Translations under genes and position numbers: made by a program
NCBI GenBank assembly: GCA_012031035.1
Contig: JAAUUT010000001.1
Location: 55,853 to 119,852 of the forward strand
From: Candidatus Altimarinota bacterium
Lineage (GTDB): Bacteria; Cyanobacteriota; Cyanobacteriia; Cyanobacteriales; Microcystaceae
Length of the DNA stretch: 64,000 nucleotides
Direction: 5' to 3'
The notes under the pieces: model-generated
The model's database searches: none
Seen by the model: only the letters and a program-made list of their open reading frames with translations
What the model was told of the DNA's origin: nothing
In this document: positions 27,071 to 35,327 of the stretch, piece by piece
Layout of the letters: the number at the start of each line of letters is the position of its first letter
Numbering within the stretch: the first letter of the stretch is position 1

Positions 27071-28153
27071 ATGAGACAGCCAAGCAATTCTCAGATGCAA
27101 AAGCCAGAAGACGATCTTTTTTCTTATCATTTTAGTCAACCGGGTACGATTCCAGGAACGATAAGAGTTAAACCAGATGCCGCACAATCTGAAATTGCTT
27201 TGATTGATTATAATGCTAACCAAGCTGTTCGTTTGACGCATCTAACACTAGAAGATTGTGCTGCTTACTTAGATACAGAATCGGTGTCCTGGGTTGATGT
27301 ATCGGGTTTGGGCAGTCAAGAAGTTTTGCAACAATTAAGAAAAATTTTTCAATTACATCCCCTCGTTCTTGAAGATATTATCAACGTTCCTCAGCGACCA
27401 AAGGTAGAAGATTATGAAGACCGATTGCTAATTATTACACAAATGGTCGTTCTCAAAGAGGAGGGAGAAGGATTTTGGCTAGAACAAGTTAGTTTAGTAT
27501 TAGGGCAACATTATCTGCTGACGGTACAAGAAGAACCTACTCGCGATACATTTGAGCCAGTGCGCGATCGCATTCGCAACAATCGGGGTACAATTCGTCA
27601 GCGGGGAGTAGATTACTTAGCTTATGCACTCTGGGATACTATTATCGATGGCTATTTCCTTGCCCTTGAAGCTTATGGAGAACGTTTAGAAGCACTAGAA
27701 AATGAAGTGGCTATTCGTCCGACCAAACAAACGTTAACTAAAATCTATCAAATTCGTCGAGAATTGCTGGCTTTGCGGCGTGCTATTTGGCCGCAACGAG
27801 ATGCGATTAATACGATTATCCGCGATGAATGTTCGCTAGTTAGCAAAGACGTGCGCATTTATCTAAGAGATTGTTACGACCACGCCGTTCAAATTATCGA
27901 TGTCATAGAAACCTATCGAGAACTTGCTTCGGGGTTGATGGATGTTTATCTATCGGCGGTTGGGAACAAAATGAACGAAGTGATGAAACTGCTAACTGTT
28001 ATTTCAACTATATTTATTCCGTTAACTTTTGTAGCGGGAATTTATGGGATGAATTTTAATCCCGATGTTTCTCCGTTTAATATGCCAGAGTTAAACTGGT
28101 ATTGGGGGTATCCACTTTTTGGGCGGTTACGATCGCGATCGCATTTAGTTTAA
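27071..28153 (+). CDS. corA: CorA magnesium/cobalt transporter, C-terminus frameshifted
   Basis: The protein has the CorA cytoplasmic domain (residues 1-280, with VLEDIINVPQRPKVEDYED) and the long helix leading to the first membrane helix (LLTVISTIFIPLTFVAGIYGMNF), including the selectivity motif Gly-Met-Asn. The frame then runs into FGRLRSRSHLV and stops. In the third frame the expected second membrane helix is intact: FWAVTIAIAFSLSFFFW, then RRGWFSDTSTLKPH and a stop at 28212. One T seems to be missing in the TTTTT run near 28117. If real, the protein lacks its second helix and would be inactive. Confidence 0.9.
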   Translation: MRQPSNSQMQKPEDDLFSYHFSQPGTIPGTIRVKPDAAQSEIALIDYNANQAVRLTHLTLEDCAAYLDTESVSWVDVSGLGSQEVLQQLRKIFQLHPLVLEDIINVPQRPKVEDYEDRLLIITQMVVLKEEGEGFWLEQVSLVLGQHYLLTVQEEPTRDTFEPVRDRIRNNRGTIRQRGVDYLAYALWDTIIDGYFLALEAYGERLEALENEVAIRPTKQTLTKIYQIRRELLALRRAIWPQRDAINTIIRDECSLVSKDVRIYLRDCYDHAVQIIDVIETYRELASGLMDVYLSAVGNKMNEVMKLLTVISTIFIPLTFVAGIYGMNFNPDVSPFNMPELNWYWGYPLFGRLRSRSHLV

Positions 28154-28212
28154 GTTTCTTTTTCTGGCGGCGAGGTTGGTTTAGCGATACGTCAACTCTC
28201 AAACCCCATTAA

Positions 28213-28522
28213 GGAAGACAAAGGAAGCAAGAGGGACCAGGAGAAATATTGACTTTCGACTTTTGAGTAGAGAAATGTTGAGGAACAAATTTATAATTCA
28301 TCCGTCCTCTTTGCTACATACGGGTAGGTTCATAATTTATAATTCATAATTTCTCTTTACCTGCTATTTTCACCATCTTGAGCAAAGATGTTATCATTTC
28401 CACTAAGATAGCTGGCTTAAAACGTCCCATCGCGACCGCGATCGCTAGCTACAATGAAAGCAAGTCTAATTTTAACTTAACTTTAATAATTTCCTGAAAT
28501 AACTAATCATAGTAATATCCAT
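28213..28522. other. Intergenic region with repeat remnants
   Basis: A degenerate copy of the 9-mer/AGGAGAA family (GAAGACAAAGGAAGCAAGAGGGACC, then GAGAAATATTGACTTTCGACTT) resembles 13589-13690. TTATAATTCA words follow at 28290-28355. No gene or RNA is recognised. The promoter of the toxin-antitoxin pair should lie at the right. Confidence 0.45.
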
Positions 28523-28711
28523 ATGAACACTATCAAAGACACCATTAAATCCATCTTGAATCAGTTACCAGATAATTGTTCAATTGAAGATATTCAGTAT
28601 CATCTATATGTCGTGGAGAAAGTCCGTCAAGGAATCAACATAGCAGATACAGAAAGCAGGCTCAAACAGGGGGAGGCTGAAGGGATTCTCAGTAAATGGC
28701 TTATCGAATAG
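28523..28711 (+). CDS. Putative antitoxin of a ParD/ParE-like pair
   Basis: The 62-residue protein is acidic and helical (IKSILNQLPDNCSIEDIQYHLYVVEKV, then AEGILSKWLIE). Its size, its position before a RelE/ParE-type toxin and a 16-base overlap with that gene support the antitoxin role. The DNA-binding domain is not clearly recognisable, so the family is uncertain. It likely represses the operon and neutralises the toxin. Confidence 0.72.
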   Translation: MNTIKDTIKSILNQLPDNCSIEDIQYHLYVVEKVRQGINIADTESRLKQGEAEGILSKWLIE

Positions 28712-28989
28712 TTTGGTCTTCAAAAGCAGTTGAAGATGTAGATGCAATTGCTACCTACATAGCTCGTGACTCGCCTTCTTATGCAGCAGCGGTGGTACAA
28801 AAAATTATTGATACCACCCGCTACTTTGTAGAATGTCCTACGGCTGGGTCGATTGTTCCAGAATTTAGCGACCCGACAATTCGCGAAAAATGCGCTTATA
28901 CCTATCGCATTATCTACCGAGTTCAAGAAGAAGTCGTTACTATCGCTGCTGTCATTCACACCAAGCGATTATTAGGACTAATTTCATAG
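28696..28989 (+). CDS. RelE/ParE-family toxin
   Basis: The 97-residue protein shows the ParE/RelE pattern: VWSSKAVEDVDAIATYIARDSPSYA at the N-terminus, then YFVECPTAGSIVPEF and IREKCAYTYRIIYRVQEEVVTIAAVIHTKR at the C-terminus. Family members inhibit gyrase (ParE) or cleave mRNA on ribosomes (RelE). The IIYRV...VIHTKR ending is closer to ParE, but the target cannot be settled. It overlaps its antitoxin by 16 bases. Confidence 0.9.
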   Translation: MAYRIVWSSKAVEDVDAIATYIARDSPSYAAAVVQKIIDTTRYFVECPTAGSIVPEFSDPTIREKCAYTYRIIYRVQEEVVTIAAVIHTKRLLGLIS

Positions 28990-29004
28990 ACCTCAAACCA
29001 CATC

Positions 29005-29502
29005 TCAACCTCCAATTCCTCCGCTACCTTTGAAAGGTCCTACAATTTCGCTAGTAATCCAACCGCCATAAAAATCGCTCTTTTGTGGCGTTACTTTTTC
29101 TTCATCGACATAACAAGCATCCATGCGACTCGGATAAAAAGCAACATAATTTTTAATCGCTGCAAAATCAGGTGTAGGGTCGGGATAATACCAAGCTGCA
29201 TTTCTTGCTTGTTTCTCGCCTACAGTTAGGGTATAGTAAAAGGCTATTCCTTTCCACTCGCAAAAAGATTGTCCTACTGCTGTCGTCAAATATTCCATTT
29301 TGATATCTTCTGGCGGAATATAGTAAACGGGAGGATGACTGGTTTCAAGGACGCGATACGTGCGTTGGCTATTTGCGATCGCAATCCCGTTAAAAATGAC
29401 TTCAATGCTTTTGGGAGAAGGTTCTAGGCGTGGTGGACGAGGATAGTCCCAGACTGATTCTTGACCGGGCTGAGGTTCGATTCGTTGGGGTCTAAAGATC
29501 AT
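29005..29502 (-). CDS. DUF427 domain protein
   Basis: The 165-residue protein has the DUF427 core: VIFNGIAIANSQRTYRVLETSHPPVYYIPPEDI, then CEWKGIAFYYTLTVG, and AAWYYPDP...IKNYVAFYPSRMDACYVDEE. The fold is a small beta-barrel of unknown biochemical role; Trp and Tyr clusters suggest ligand binding. A Pro-rich N-terminus precedes it. It converges with the toxin gene (16 bases apart), so the strand change is close. Confidence 0.85.
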   Translation of the reverse strand: MIFRPQRIEPQPGQESVWDYPRPPRLEPSPKSIEVIFNGIAIANSQRTYRVLETSHPPVYYIPPEDIKMEYLTTAVGQSFCEWKGIAFYYTLTVGEKQARNAAWYYPDPTPDFAAIKNYVAFYPSRMDACYVDEEKVTPQKSDFYGGWITSEIVGPFKGSGGIGG

Positions 29503-29507
29503 AGATA

Positions 29508-29855
29508 TTAAAAAGATTTTGGTAAAATCGAAGAATTGCTCTTAGCAGTTGATTCAATTCGTCGCTGAAAATCTATATCTTGTGTGGTAAGAATTGCTTC
29601 TAGATCGGCAATTCGCCCTTCTAACTTCTCAATTTTGTAAGAATCTTCTATACGATTGCTAGATTTGCGATCGCCTCTCCAAACTGAAGTGGTTCCAATA
29701 GCAGCCCCAGCAATAACCGCTATGGGAATAATCGCCCCACTTTTCGTAGCTGCTGAAAGTGGAATACAAATTGCTAGCATTCCAGTAGCAAATGCCCAGA
29801 TTTTTGAGGTAACTTTTAGACGAAGATCTTTAGATTGTTCTGATGGTCGTATCAT
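29508..29855 (-). CDS. Small membrane protein with C-terminal coiled coil
   Basis: The 115-residue product has two closely spaced hydrophobic segments (IWAFATGMLAICIPLSAA and AIIPIAVIAGAAIGTTSVW) followed by a charged helix (KLEGRIADLEAILTTQDIDFQRRIE). It ends six bases before the DUF427 gene starts, on the same strand, so the two probably share a transcript. I do not recognise the family. Confidence 0.7.
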   Translation of the reverse strand: MIRPSEQSKDLRLKVTSKIWAFATGMLAICIPLSAATKSGAIIPIAVIAGAAIGTTSVWRGDRKSSNRIEDSYKIEKLEGRIADLEAILTTQDIDFQRRIESTAKSNSSILPKSF

Positions 29856-29904
29856 AATTTCGCTTGATAACAGAACTTCTTATCATCCTAACAATTAGGT
29901 TGAT

Positions 29905-30258
29905 TTATCGGTTCTCTCCAAGCTGACGAATCAAAAAGCGCACTTCTTCTATTAGCGTATTAAAACGACTATCGTTCTCTCGTTTATATTGTTCGTAATC
30001 GATTCGCAAATTGTGAAGTTCTGATTGCCATCCTCTTATCTCTTCACTGCGTTCTCTATCCCTCTCAAGAAAAGCATTGACAGCCCCTACCAGTATATCG
30101 ACGTTGTTGTTAGTCTGTTCGACGGCTTCAGTTAATCCTTCAACTCTTTCGCCTAACCCCCCAACGGTTACGCTTAACCCCTCAACGGTTGCACTTAACC
30201 CCTCAACGGTTCCTGCTAGTTCATCTAGCATTTCGTCTGTCCATCTTTGCACGGTCAT
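29905..30258 (-). CDS. Coiled-coil protein with heptad repeats
   Basis: The 117-residue product has repeated GTVEGLSATVEGLSVTVGGL units in its first half, which give heptad periodicity, and a charged C-terminal helix (RGWQSELHNLRIDYEQYKREN). At the DNA level the repeat is seen as TTAACCCCTCAACGGTT words at 30160-30215. Similar short coiled-coil proteins are common in cyanobacteria and often vary in copy number. No function is assigned; it is soluble and lacks a signal peptide. Confidence 0.7.
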   Translation of the reverse strand: MTVQRWTDEMLDELAGTVEGLSATVEGLSVTVGGLGERVEGLTEAVEQTNNNVDILVGAVNAFLERDRERSEEIRGWQSELHNLRIDYEQYKRENDSRFNTLIEEVRFLIRQLGENR

Positions 30259-30363
30259 AGTTTTTTTATCTATAGTGCAATAGTTTCTTCTATTTTCTTT
30301 ACTTTAAACAATTTAGAGTAAAATCAGTAAAAAAATTTGCGATTGCAGCAAAAAAGAGTCTTT

Positions 30364-30693
30364 TTAGAAATCGATACGAAACTCAATACCATATTCTTTA
30401 AAACCCAATCGCTTATAAAGTTCGTGAACTTTTTGCCTGGAAGTTCTACTCGTTGCAATCAATTTGTAACAATTTTGTTTTCTGGCAACTTCAAGAACTT
30501 CCTTTAATAATTCCGAACCGATGCCTTGACCTCGATAATTGTCTTCCACAAATACATCTTCGAGTAAACCAAAAGGGCAATCGTGCAAATCATTGTGCAT
30601 AATATAAAGATAAGCTCGCGCAATTTCAACATCATTTTTGTTAACTGAAAGTCGAATACCTGTTGCTACAACAGATTTTTTTTGTAATTCCAT
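30364..30693 (-). CDS. GNAT-family N-acetyltransferase
   Basis: I start at the ATG near 30693 (MELQKKSVVATG); an upstream ATG at 30708 is also open. The product has the acetyl-CoA binding motif A (LLEDVFVEDNYRGQGIGSELLKEV, Arg-Gly-x-Gly-x-Gly-Ser type) and a C-terminal ELYKRLGFKEYG motif B. About 110 residues is short for a GNAT; the N-terminal strands are reduced. The substrate is unknown. Confidence 0.82.
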   Translation of the reverse strand: MELQKKSVVATGIRLSVNKNDVEIARAYLYIMHNDLHDCPFGLLEDVFVEDNYRGQGIGSELLKEVLEVARKQNCYKLIATSRTSRQKVHELYKRLGFKEYGIEFRIDF

Positions 30694-30783
30694 AATAGGT
30701 TTTCTCAATCGAGAGATTTAAATAAGAAAAGCGAAGTTTTTTTCAAAATTAAAAACTTCGCTCGATCTTGTTTTATGTTTTCT

Positions 30784-31350
30784 TTACTCTTGAGTAACTT
30801 GCATCAATCTTTCTTTATCAAGTCGGCGTTTTTTAGCATAAAGTTGAATGGATGCTGCCATGGCGATCGCCAACGCAACAATTAACCAGGTAGTCATATC
30901 TAAAGGTAAATTATTCTTAAATACTGCCAACAAAACAATGACGACTAATAAGATCGTTGGGGCTTCATTGAGGGCGCGAAATTGCTGTCCCGTCCACTTA
31001 CACTCATCTTTTTCTAGCTGCTTCATAATTCGCTTGCAGTAATGATGATAGCCAATGAGAAGCACGACAAAAGCCAGCTTAATATGCAACCAACCCGACT
31101 TTAAAACATCCGGTTCGGTTGAAATCAGCGCGATCGCCATAGCTACCGTTACCAACATCCCCGGTGTGGTAATGATATTATAGAGGCGTTTTTCCATAAT
31201 TTGATATTGATTTTTGAGGATAGTACGAGCAGGTTCGGGTTGTTCGGAAGCTTCTGCATGATAAACAAACAACCGCACCAAATAGAATAAACCTGCAAAC
31301 CAAACGACAACGCCAATCAGGTGAAAAGCTTTGAACCAATAGTATGCCAT
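30784..31350 (-). CDS. hemJ: Protoporphyrinogen IX oxidase HemJ
   Basis: The 188-residue membrane protein (UPF0093/HemJ) oxidises protoporphyrinogen IX to protoporphyrin IX in heme and chlorophyll synthesis; it replaces HemG/HemY in most cyanobacteria. Four hydrophobic segments are visible, with the conserved histidine in KAFHLIGVVVWFAGLFY (His10) and the motif HIKLAFVVLLIGYHHYC. No other heme genes are adjacent. A short AT-rich gap separates it from the GNAT gene. Confidence 0.93.
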   Translation of the reverse strand: MAYYWFKAFHLIGVVVWFAGLFYLVRLFVYHAEASEQPEPARTILKNQYQIMEKRLYNIITTPGMLVTVAMAIALISTEPDVLKSGWLHIKLAFVVLLIGYHHYCKRIMKQLEKDECKWTGQQFRALNEAPTILLVVIVLLAVFKNNLPLDMTTWLIVALAIAMAASIQLYAKKRRLDKERLMQVTQE

Positions 31351-31489
31351 AAAATTTGTTTTCTATAATTGCTAGCTACTTTTAGAGAGTGTAAAGGGTC
31401 GCCGAGAGTTGAATCTTACCCCTCAATAAAAATTTAACTTATAGCTTATTCAGCAATCTTCCTTTAATTTTCTTCTGATTAACAGTCTC

Positions 31490-32266
31490 TTAATCCCGAA
31501 GCGTCAAAATCTCTACACCATCCTTAGTAACTGCAATAGTATGCTCGAACTGTGCCGAAAGCCTACCATCTTTAGTTACAGCAGTCCAACCATCTTCTAA
31601 AAGGATAGCTTCCCAAGTTCCCTCATTAATCATCGGCTCAATCGTAAATACCATCCCAGGACGCAAGCGTTTTCCTTTTCCTCGCGTTCCGTAATGGGGA
31701 ATTTGTGGTGCAGTATGGAAGACAGTGCTAACCCCGTGTCCAACAAAATCTCGTACTACTGAAAACCCCTGATCTTCAGCATATTCCTGAATAGCAGCAC
31801 CTATATCACCAATTTTAGCATCGGGATTGACGGCAGCAATCCCCCGCCTGAGACATTCTTCAGTCACTTCAACGAGTTTCTTAGCAACTGGAGAAGGCGT
31901 TCCCACAAAAAAAGTTCTAGAAGTGTCGCCGTGATATCCATCTAAAATCGGGGTCACGTCGATGTTGATAATATCGCCCTCTTTCAAAATCTGTTTGGGG
32001 CTAGGGATGCCATGACAAATCACTTCATTAACGCTAGTGCAAATCGACTTAGGAAAATCAAATTTAACGCCACGATAGCCTAGAGGTGCGCTTTTAGCAC
32101 CATGTTCCTGCGTCCAGCGTTCTGCTTTGTCGTTGAGTTCTTGGGTACTAATTCCAGGTTGAACCATCGGAGCTAGATAATCTAATAGTTGAGCGGCTAA
32201 ACGTCCCGCCCGACGCATTTTTTCGATTTCTCTTTTTGATAGCAGAGTAACTGTTTCGCTTGCCAT
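31490..32266 (-). CDS. map: Methionine aminopeptidase, type I
   Basis: The 258-residue enzyme removes the start methionine from new proteins. The five metal ligands are visible as Asp in IINIDVTPILDGYHGDTSRTF (two Asp), His in VGHGVSTVFH, Glu in FTIEPMI and Glu in SAQFEHTIAV. Length is usual for bacterial type Ia. The ATG at 32266 gives MASETVTLLSKREI. It is transcribed away from the structured intergenic element at 32451-32528. Confidence 0.97.
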   Translation of the reverse strand: MASETVTLLSKREIEKMRRAGRLAAQLLDYLAPMVQPGISTQELNDKAERWTQEHGAKSAPLGYRGVKFDFPKSICTSVNEVICHGIPSPKQILKEGDIINIDVTPILDGYHGDTSRTFFVGTPSPVAKKLVEVTEECLRRGIAAVNPDAKIGDIGAAIQEYAEDQGFSVVRDFVGHGVSTVFHTAPQIPHYGTRGKGKRLRPGMVFTIEPMINEGTWEAILLEDGWTAVTKDGRLSAQFEHTIAVTKDGVEILTLRD

Positions 32267-32429
32267 TCTTTTACTAGATAGAAATTTCTCGATTGATTGT
32301 TAGCAGCATTCGATCTTAGTATTGTGAGACGATTTTAACAAATCGCGATCGCTTATTATTTTTATTGAAAATTTTTAATATAGGCAGGTTTTCCTCGTTC
32401 TATTAAGTATAAACCTTGCCTTCGTTCCT

Positions 32430-32528
32430 TATAATAAAGAATCGCCTCCTAAAAAAAAGGCGTTTCCAAGTTGATAATCTTGAAACGCACTTAATATTGA
32501 GGAGTAAACGTTAGACGTTACTCTTTTT
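32430..32528. ncRNA. Structured intergenic element, candidate small RNA (Yfr1-like layout on minus strand)
   Basis: Two hairpins are visible: CGTTTCCAAG/CTTGAAACG (32461-32487) with eight A on its left (T8 on the minus strand), and GAGTAAACGT/ACGTTACTC (32502-32523) followed by TTTTT on the plus strand. They can end transcripts in opposite directions. On the minus strand the order is hairpin AACGTCTAACGTT, the single-stranded motif ACTCCTCA (revcomp of 32498-32505), then the terminator. This is the Yfr1 arrangement, though Yfr1 normally continues CAC. A TATAAT at 32430-32435 could instead start a plus-strand RNA. No gene lies here. Confidence 0.4.
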
Positions 32529-32728
32529 ACATTTTTACTCTTTTGTTTTCATCAGGATGCGATCGCGATCGCATTGAACTTGCAATCGTGGATACACTTT
32601 GTTTGGCATCTCAAAATGATGCTAAGATTTAACAAGGATTATTTTCGGCTATGTAGTTTGTCGATCTCAATTGACAGATATTCTCTCCGAAGCTAACTCT
32701 CTACACCCATTCAGTCTGGAGATGTTCA

Positions 32729-32998
32729 ATGTCTATCTATGTCGGCAACCTATCTTATGAGGTTACATCAGATGAACTCACGCAAGTCTTTGCTGAGTAT
32801 GGCAAGGTTAATCGCGTTCAAATGCCTACAGATAGGGAAACAGGTCGAGTACGAGGATTTGCCTTTGTAGAGATGGGAACAGAAGCAGAAGAAGCGGCTG
32901 CGATCGAAGCCCTGGATGGGGCACAATGGATGGGTCGCAACATGAAAGTCAGCAAAGCTAGACCTCAAGAAAAAAGAAACTCCCCTCGACAGTACTAA
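32729..32998 (+). CDS. rbp: RRM-type RNA-binding protein (Rbp)
   Basis: The 89-residue protein is one RNA recognition motif, with RNP2 (IYVGNL) at residues 3-8 and RNP1 (RGFAFVEM) near residue 43. It ends in a short basic tail (RPQEKRNSPRQY). Cyanobacterial Rbp proteins of this size are cold-induced and bind mRNA 5' ends. A long AU-rich leader of more than 100 bases precedes it, as for such genes. rpsU lies two genes downstream, a known association in Anabaena. Confidence 0.93.
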   Translation: MSIYVGNLSYEVTSDELTQVFAEYGKVNRVQMPTDRETGRVRGFAFVEMGTEAEEAAAIEALDGAQWMGRNMKVSKARPQEKRNSPRQY

Positions 32999-33134
32999 AT
33001 AATATTTAATCTTAACAATTGTCCGGCGAAATTTTGAAGCCGTATAAAGAAATCTGCATTTCAATAGTTAATGGCTGTTGAATATCGTTTCCCCATTCAG
33101 ATCGAATTAAGCCAATTTTTAGCCAGGAGACAGG

Positions 33135-33461
33135 ATGAATATTAAAGAACTCTTAAGCCGATATGCAGCAGGACAAAGAGATTTTAGAAATCTAAACTTG
33201 ATTGCGGCAAATCTGAGAAATATGAATCTCAGTGGTTCGGATTTTAGCGGTTCAGATCTTAGAGGTGCTAACCTGACGAATACCAATTTAAGTAACACAA
33301 ATCTCGCGAATGCAAGCTTACGAGGGGCAAATTTAACAGATGTTAACTTGGCTAAGGCAAATCTAAGCGAAGTAGATCTAAGTAATGCCAATCTGAGCCA
33401 TGCTAATCTGCATGAAGCAATTATGCCCGACCGGGCAAGCTCTGGTTTGCTCTTTCAATAA
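33135..33461 (+). CDS. Pentapeptide-repeat protein
   Basis: The 108-residue protein has about 14 tandem A(N/D)LxN units from residue 25 onwards (RGANLTNTNLSNTNLANASL, then RGANLTDVNLAKANL). These form a right-handed quadrilateral beta-helix. A non-repeat N-terminus (MNIKELLSRYAAGQRDFRN) precedes them. It is inserted between rbp and rpsU, on the same strand. No membrane or signal segment; the partner is unknown. Confidence 0.9.
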   Translation: MNIKELLSRYAAGQRDFRNLNLIAANLRNMNLSGSDFSGSDLRGANLTNTNLSNTNLANASLRGANLTDVNLAKANLSEVDLSNANLSHANLHEAIMPDRASSGLLFQ

Positions 33462-33535
33462 GTTTTCGTAGCGATTGCGCTGCCCTTTGGGCGATCGCGC
33501 GATAACCCAGGACAATTTAGTAAAAAGGAGATAGA

Positions 33536-33727
33536 ATGACCCAAGTGATTCTTGGCGAGACAGAAGGAATTGAATCAGCGCTACGTCGGTTTAAAAGGCA
33601 AGTGACAAAAGCCGGAATTTTTCCAGACATGAAGAAGCATCGCCACTTTGAAACACCAATTGAGAAACGCAAGCGCAAAGAACTTGCTAAGCACAAGCAG
33701 CGTAAGAGACAAAAACGTTATCAATAG
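33536..33727 (+). CDS. rpsU: 30S ribosomal protein S21
   Basis: The 63-residue basic protein begins [27 protein letters not shown] (shown as pieces: [17 protein letters not shown] and then [20 protein letters not shown]) and ends in a Lys/Arg-rich tail. It matches S21, which sits near the 3' end of 16S rRNA in the small subunit. AAAGGAGATAG precedes the ATG. In Anabaena variabilis rbpA1 and rpsU form a cold-responsive pair; here the pentapeptide gene separates them. Confidence 0.95.
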   Translation: MTQVILGETEGIESALRRFKRQVTKAGIFPDMKKHRHFETPIEKRKRKELAKHKQRKRQKRYQ

Positions 33728-33986
33728 ATCGATATCTAATACTAATTTTAATTCCGAGCTTCTTTAAATTTATTATTTTTTCTATTCGATAGATACAACG
33801 AAGCTAAATTAGTCACGGCATCATAATAAATATAACGATCGATGTAAACAAGGGATTTTTCAGATTTAACGTTTCTCAACTTAATTTTCTAATTCAGAAT
33901 TATTTGAGAAACGATGAATCCTACCAGTGTAAAGTTTACAGAGATCGTTATAATTGTTTTTCTCAATAAATAGTCTGTTGCAAAAA

Positions 33987-35087
33987 CTATGCGATGACAG
34001 AAAAATCTCCACTAGTCATAACAAGTCCCGCACCGATTCGAGCAATTTGAATTTGCTCGGTTCCGCCAAGACCATCTCGGTCAAAGAAGAGTGCGCCGCT
34101 AATTTGATTATAAATAAATCGTTGCTCGCTGTTTATTGCTGATGCTCCGACGATAAATTGAGCGGAAGCAAGTACCCCTACACTCAGTCCGCCGCCAAAA
34201 CCAGCAGCAGAAACCGCGATCGTATCATCAGCAACACTAAAGTTAAGGAGCGTATCGATCCCTTCATTTGGAGCATTAAAGGTAAAGCGATCTATGCCAG
34301 TTTCACCAATAAGAATATCGTTACCCGCACCGCCTACTAAAACGTCATTACCTACGCCGCCATTGAGAGTATCGTTACCTGCACCGCCGATGAGTTGATT
34401 GTTAGCAGCATTACCAGAAATCGAGTTGTTGAGATTGTTTCCCGTCCCCGCGATCGCGCCAGTTTGTAGTACCAATCGTTCGACATTTGCTCCCAGGGTA
34501 AAGCTAGTAGCACTAGAGACAACGAGGTCGATTTCACCGGGGAGACTAGAAGCTTCGTTAATGACATCGGCACTGCTATCTACATAGTAAAAATCGTTGC
34601 CAACCCCGCCGATGAGAGTATCGTTACCCGCACCGCCGATAAGAGTATCGTTACCTGCACCGCCGATAAGAGTATCTTGACCGTTATAACCGAGAAGGCG
34701 ATCGTTGAAACTAGTCCCAATAATGCTATCGTTTTGAGCAAAAATTGTGGGAGACAATGGAAATATTCTGGACGCTTGTAAGACATTAACACCCGTGCCG
34801 GGAAACTGAATTTTACCTATAACTTTATTAGTATTAGCTGCGACAACCGTAACCTGTTCGACGAGTCCGCTTACTGGAGCAGGGATACCATTGATGTTAC
34901 CGTAAGCGAGATTTTTGCCATCAACAGTGACTCGAACAAGAGTTGATGGAACGCTAGGCCCAGAGAGCAATCCAACAAAAGAAAATCCTGACGGAGCAAG
35001 ATTAGTAGGAAGCTGAGTATTGACAAAATCAAAACCGCTAAAATCAGAAGTAATACCAAACGCGGTTCCGCCAGTAAAAGTCACCAT
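33987..35087 (-). CDS. RTX-type calcium-binding repeat protein
   Basis: The 366-residue product has two blocks of GGxGxDxLx nonapeptides: residues about 138-160 (GGAGNDTLIGGAGNDTLIGG) and about 230-260 (GGAGNDTLNGGVGNDVLVGG). Between them is a VERLVLQTGAIAGTGNNLNN segment, and the tail ends with a DRFTFNAPNEGIDTLLNF-type motif. Ca2+ binding folds such repeats into a parallel beta roll, usually in secreted proteins. There is no N-terminal signal peptide, so a type I secretion route is likely; no exporter is nearby. The N-terminal 120 residues are not recognised. Confidence 0.85.
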   Translation of the reverse strand: MVTFTGGTAFGITSDFSGFDFVNTQLPTNLAPSGFSFVGLLSGPSVPSTLVRVTVDGKNLAYGNINGIPAPVSGLVEQVTVVAANTNKVIGKIQFPGTGVNVLQASRIFPLSPTIFAQNDSIIGTSFNDRLLGYNGQDTLIGGAGNDTLIGGAGNDTLIGGVGNDFYYVDSSADVINEASSLPGEIDLVVSSATSFTLGANVERLVLQTGAIAGTGNNLNNSISGNAANNQLIGGAGNDTLNGGVGNDVLVGGAGNDILIGETGIDRFTFNAPNEGIDTLLNFSVADDTIAVSAAGFGGGLSVGVLASAQFIVGASAINSEQRFIYNQISGALFFDRDGLGGTEQIQIARIGAGLVMTSGDFSVIA

Positions 35088-35248
35088 CTTGAGTTATCCT
35101 TAATTAAGTTGTAAATATACTGCAATTCATTGAATTGAGCGCATCAACAAAGGATTTTAGATCCGTTAATAAAATCTTATTCTTCTCTGTTTTTACGAAT
35201 ATTCTTGCGGAATTATTAACAATTTAAGAGTATTTCAGCGAGTATTGC

Positions 35249-35309
35249 ATCAGTATTTCTGTTGAAAAAAATTGGGAAAGTTATTAAAAATTTCAGTACA
35301 ATTACTGAA
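35249..35309. promoter_or_regulatory. Second copy of the paired TTCmGTA-N4-TACTGAA operator
   Basis: TTCAGTACAATTACTGAA at 35292-35309 has perfect seven-base arms. ATCAGTATTTCTGTTGAA at 35249-35266 is a weaker copy starting 43 bases earlier. They lie between the divergent RTX gene (start 35087) and kinase gene (start 35328). The right site ends 18 bases before the kinase ATG. Layout matches 18656-18717. Confidence 0.6.
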
Positions 35310-35327
35310 GAACTTTAATAAGCTTCT

